A DNA stretch of 64,000 nucleotides from DLKC01 sp002478885 (GTDB taxonomy: Bacteria > Bacteroidota > Bacteroidia > Chitinophagales > Chitinophagaceae), in contig JAXLUI010000002.1 in the NCBI GenBank assembly GCA_046329585.1, forward strand, positions 1,178,001 through 1,242,000, given 5' to 3'. A program made the position numbers and the translations under genes. Under the pieces are notes generated by a model. That model did not search any database. It was not told where the DNA came from and saw only the letters and a list, made by a program, of their open reading frames with translations. Shown piece after piece: positions 61,758 through 64,000 of this stretch. Position 1 is the first letter of the stretch; every line of letters begins with the position of its first letter.

Positions 61758-61788
61758 TTGACCAACACTTTTTTTCAATATATTTTTG
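61758..61788 (+). promoter_or_regulatory. Promoter of the LiaF-like gene
   Basis: TTG at 61758-61760, a 20-bp spacer, then TATTTTTG at 61781-61788, a perfect match to the Bacteroidota consensus. The ATG lies 29 bp further on. Confidence 0.65.
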
Positions 61789-61817
61789 GTTCATCAATCA
61801 AAATTAAAATCCTGTTT

Positions 61818-62582
61818 ATGGAAAAGGATGCAACAAAAAAACGGAGAAACGATAGTGCCTTGAATGGCTTGGTGTTTATCGCAGCAGGTGGTTTATTACT
61901 TGCTTATAAAATGGGCGCGCCAATACCAACATGGGTTTTTACTTGGCAAATGCTGTTGATCGCAATTGGTATTATTACCGGTTTAAAAAGTAATTTTCAA
62001 AACCGCGGCTGGATGATCCTAATACTTGTTGGCGGCTTGTTCCTCGCAGATGATGTTTTTACCGGCATCGACCTGCACGATTATATATTGCCGATTATAT
62101 TAATCTCCGTAGGCCTTATTGTAATAACAAAACCTAAAAGAAATCCTTCATACGAATTCTTCGACAAAGACAAATTCAACTATAAAGATACCGCCTCTTA
62201 TTCGGCCGGTGCAGCTGTTGACAACAGCTATACAAGCGAGAACGGCGAGTTCATCAACATTAACGCAGTGTTTGGCGGTGTGAAGAAAATGGTTTTATCG
62301 AAAAACTTCATCGGCGGCGAGATCAATTGCTTTATGGGCGGCGCCGAAATAAACCTTAGCCAAAGCGATATTAAGAAACCAGTTAAAATGGAGATCAACA
62401 ATGTCTTCGGTGGAACCAAAATAATTGTGCCATCCGACTGGGATGTTAAGAGCGAAGCCACCACCGTATTTGGCGGCGTGGAAGACAAACGCGCCATCAC
62501 CTCCATTGCGCCAACAGCCGGCAAAACGCTGATTATCGAAGGCAACTGTTTCTTCGGCGGTATCGAGATTAAAAACTTCTAA
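61818..62582 (+). CDS. LiaF-like membrane protein (cell-wall-stress type)
   Basis: A 254-residue protein with about four N-terminal helices (LNGLVFIAAGGLLLAYKM, WQMLLIAIGIITGL, GWMILILVGGLFLAD, YILPIILISVGLIVI) and a C-terminal beta-helix-like part with repeated INAVFGGVKK, CFMGGAEINL, VFGGTKIIVP, VFGGVEDK and CFFGGIEI units. This is the DUF2154/LiaF_C arrangement that in Bacillota regulates the cell-envelope stress response; in Bacteroidota the role is unknown. The start gives MEKDATKKRRN. Confidence 0.85.
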   Translation: MEKDATKKRRNDSALNGLVFIAAGGLLLAYKMGAPIPTWVFTWQMLLIAIGIITGLKSNFQNRGWMILILVGGLFLADDVFTGIDLHDYILPIILISVGLIVITKPKRNPSYEFFDKDKFNYKDTASYSAGAAVDNSYTSENGEFININAVFGGVKKMVLSKNFIGGEINCFMGGAEINLSQSDIKKPVKMEINNVFGGTKIIVPSDWDVKSEATTVFGGVEDKRAITSIAPTAGKTLIIEGNCFFGGIEIKNF

Positions 62583-62626
62583 TACAAAAATTATGTTACC
62601 GGCATTTGTAGCGCTCCTCAACTTTT

Positions 62627-62759
62627 GTTGCGTCGCACTCTTTTACAGCCTCTTTTAAATCAACAGAAAAACATATTAAGCCAGGTGGCAATACAACTGC
62701 ATAATGATGACAACAGCTTTGCCGCATAAAGTGAAGAACGCTGAAGCGTGCGACGCAAA
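62627..62759. repeat. Inverted pair of the interspersed repeat
   Basis: Left core 62627-62646 (GTTGCGTCGCACTCTTTTAC) and right core at about 62740-62759 (CTGAAGCGTGCGACGCAAA, two to three mismatches). The spacer is 93 bp. The tails are AATTATGTTACCGGCATTT on the left and AAAAGCCGGGCTCCAAAAAA on the right. It lies between the LiaF-like and DUF4288 genes. Confidence 0.75.
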
Positions 62760-62812
62760 TAAAGCTGCCAGGTGTTGTAAAAGCCGGGCTCCAAAAAATT
62801 AAAATTGCTTTT

Positions 62813-63172
62813 ATGAAATGGTATATTGTAAAATTAGTTTACCAGGTACTTAGCAGTGAAGGCAAACCAACTTCACAGTTCGACGAACAGTTGCGCATGA
62901 TAAATGCTGATGATGAACTACACGCTTTTCAAAAAGCAAGACTGTTGGGCCACCGGGAGCAGGACAGCATATTAAATGGCCTTAATAAACCCGTGTTGTG
63001 GAAGTTTATTGATGTGACAGAAGTGCATGTATTAGGCGGATTGAAAGATGGAACTGAGATAACTTCGCACATATCTGAAGAAGCAAATGCGGCAGCATTC
63101 AAAAAATCAATTTATTTGCGTGCAGCACACCTGCTGGAAAACTGTATGATGCAAACAATACACAATAATTAA
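62813..63172 (+). CDS. DUF4288 protein
   Basis: A 119-residue cytoplasmic protein matching DUF4288: MKWYIVKLVYQVLSSEG at the start, then DEQLRMINADDELHAFQKARLLG and WKFIDVTEVHVLGGLKDGTEITSH. The family is found in many Bacteroidota and has no assigned function. It lies 11 bp before the LytS-like kinase gene, suggesting they are cotranscribed. Confidence 0.85.
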   Translation: MKWYIVKLVYQVLSSEGKPTSQFDEQLRMINADDELHAFQKARLLGHREQDSILNGLNKPVLWKFIDVTEVHVLGGLKDGTEITSHISEEANAAAFKKSIYLRAAHLLENCMMQTIHNN

Positions 63173-63183
63173 AATCACAAGCA

Positions 63184-64000
63184 GTGACAGGCTCCATCTT
63201 ATCCGATAAGAATTTCAAAACCGCGTTTGCATCGTGGTGGCTGATATGGAGTTTCATTCATTACCTGGCACTGAGCGATAAAGGTATCAGCGTTGAACAG
63301 GCCATCACTGATAGCGTTATCAGTAATCTTTTATTGGCCGGAGCATGTTTACTCATTAGCAATAACATGCGCTTTTATCTTCCACGGCGCGAAAAATACT
63401 GGTATTTACTTATTGTTGGGCTGGCGATAAGTGGTTTGTGGCTTGCATTCGACAGACTTGTACTCGGCCTCGTATTTTCTGACCCGGCTTACAAACAATT
63501 GCTTTCAGCATCGCTGAACCTCAGGTTTGGAGAATCGTTTTTACTGCTTAATTGCATGAGCATGCTTAGTCTCCTGCTTTATAACCAGCAAGAGCAAAAA
63601 GAAATGGAAAGCAGGAAACTTGAAACAGAAAAACTTTCAAAAGAAGCAGAGTTGTTAAAACTGCGCCAGCAGCTTCAACCGCACTTTTTATTCAATAGCC
63701 TTAATTCGATCAGCGCGCTCACAGGTGGTGACCCGGTCAGAGCAAGGCACATGATTCAGCAGCTATCAGATTTCCTGAGAGGAACACTTAGAAAAGATGA
63801 CCAGCAGTGGAGTGCGCTCTCTGAAGAAATAGAACACCTGAACCTTTATCTTGAAATAGAGAAAGTACGTTTTGGTTACCGGCTCCAAACAAACCTGGAA
63901 ATCTCAGATGATGTTATGGCAATGAAAATCCCTGCATTGCTGCTGCAACCCGTTGTTGAGAACGCCATTAAATTTGGATTGTATGACACGATCGACGAAG
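63184..64000 (+). CDS. LytS/YpdA-type histidine kinase, partial at the right edge
   Basis: At least 272 codons, open at the end of the window. The likely start is a GTG at 63184, since a stop lies six codons upstream in frame. Four hydrophobic stretches (about residues 17-36, 45-58, 73-90 and 118-134) form a membrane domain, then a short coiled coil (MESRKLETEKLSKEAELLKL). The kinase H-box is LQPHFLFNSLNSI with H167, and the ATP-binding N box VVENAIKFGL follows near residue 255. This is the LytS/YehU group, usually paired with a LytTR regulator, which would lie beyond the edge. Confidence 0.88.
   Translation, partial: MTGSILSDKNFKTAFASWWLIWSFIHYLALSDKGISVEQAITDSVISNLLLAGACLLISNNMRFYLPRREKYWYLLIVGLAISGLWLAFDRLVLGLVFSDPAYKQLLSASLNLRFGESFLLLNCMSMLSLLLYNQQEQKEMESRKLETEKLSKEAELLKLRQQLQPHFLFNSLNSISALTGGDPVRARHMIQQLSDFLRGTLRKDDQQWSALSEEIEHLNLYLEIEKVRFGYRLQTNLEISDDVMAMKIPALLLQPVVENAIKFGLYDTIDE

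Noticed and set aside
4158..62759. The repeated 20-bp cores as a CRISPR array
   Set aside because: Copies are kilobases apart, inverted in pairs and have no regular spacers. No cas genes are in the window.

Overview
The window looks like a chromosome segment of a Bacteroidota bacterium, most likely of the Chitinophagaceae. The evidence is the repertoire: an outer-membrane LptD and OstA-type LptA-like protein, a separate nuoC and nuoD with a short nuoG, a beta-propeller sensor kinase, a GH16 lipoprotein and a DUF4288 protein. Start sites lack clear Shine-Dalgarno sequences, and several upstream regions carry the Bacteroidota promoter pattern TTG-N20-TAnnTTTG. I cannot name the genus. No rRNA, tRNA, CRISPR array, prophage or insertion sequence with a transposase was seen.

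Layout. 0.3-4 kb: a two-component pair (propeller histidine kinase plus LuxR-type regulator). 4.4-10 kb: an RRM RNA-binding protein, a TAT-type oxidoreductase, a GH16 glucanase lipoprotein, adenosine deaminase and a secreted laminin-G-like protein. 10.3-14.4 kb: a very large membrane protein of unknown function. 14.6-18.5 kb: a small secreted protein, CutC, and a tight run of a 102-aa protein, an MFS transporter and a glycosylasparaginase-type Ntn hydrolase. 18.7-23.3 kb on the plus strand: CCA-adding enzyme, a pRiA4b ORF-3-like protein, an RmlD-like reductase, CHAD and DinB proteins. 23.3-30.1 kb: YhcH-like protein, a SET-domain protein, CysM, a membrane protein, a 43-residue-repeat secreted protein, an RlpA-like protein and an ABC-type permease.

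30.4-45.0 kb, minus strand: a complete 14-subunit NADH:quinone oxidoreductase locus in the order nuoA-B-C-D-(secreted NTF2-like gene)-E-F-G-H-I-J-K-L-M-N. Upstream lie a TPR protein, a PstS-like lipoprotein and a small membrane protein, transcribed the same way and separated from nuoA by a terminator. 48.4-52 kb: low-molecular-weight phosphatase, hisS, a small secreted protein and a PcaF-like thiolase. 52.3-60.7 kb is an envelope block: lptD, a divergent amidase, an MCE/MlaD protein and an OstA-like protein coupled by an ATGA overlap, followed by tsaC and dapD. The right end has an EamA transporter, a LiaF-like membrane protein, a DUF4288 protein and the start of a LytS-type histidine kinase that runs off the window.

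The most unusual signal is a family of short interspersed repeats. A 20-bp core, GTTGCGTCGCACACTTGTAC, or its reverse complement occurs 27 times and always between genes. Eight pairs are inverted with 86-111 bp between the arms, and two further inverted pairs bracket a single gene (nuoC, tsaC). The similarity continues outward from each core for about 40 bp to a CCGG-plus-A-tract tail. This looks like a MITE- or REPIN-like non-autonomous element. I do not recognise it as a named family.
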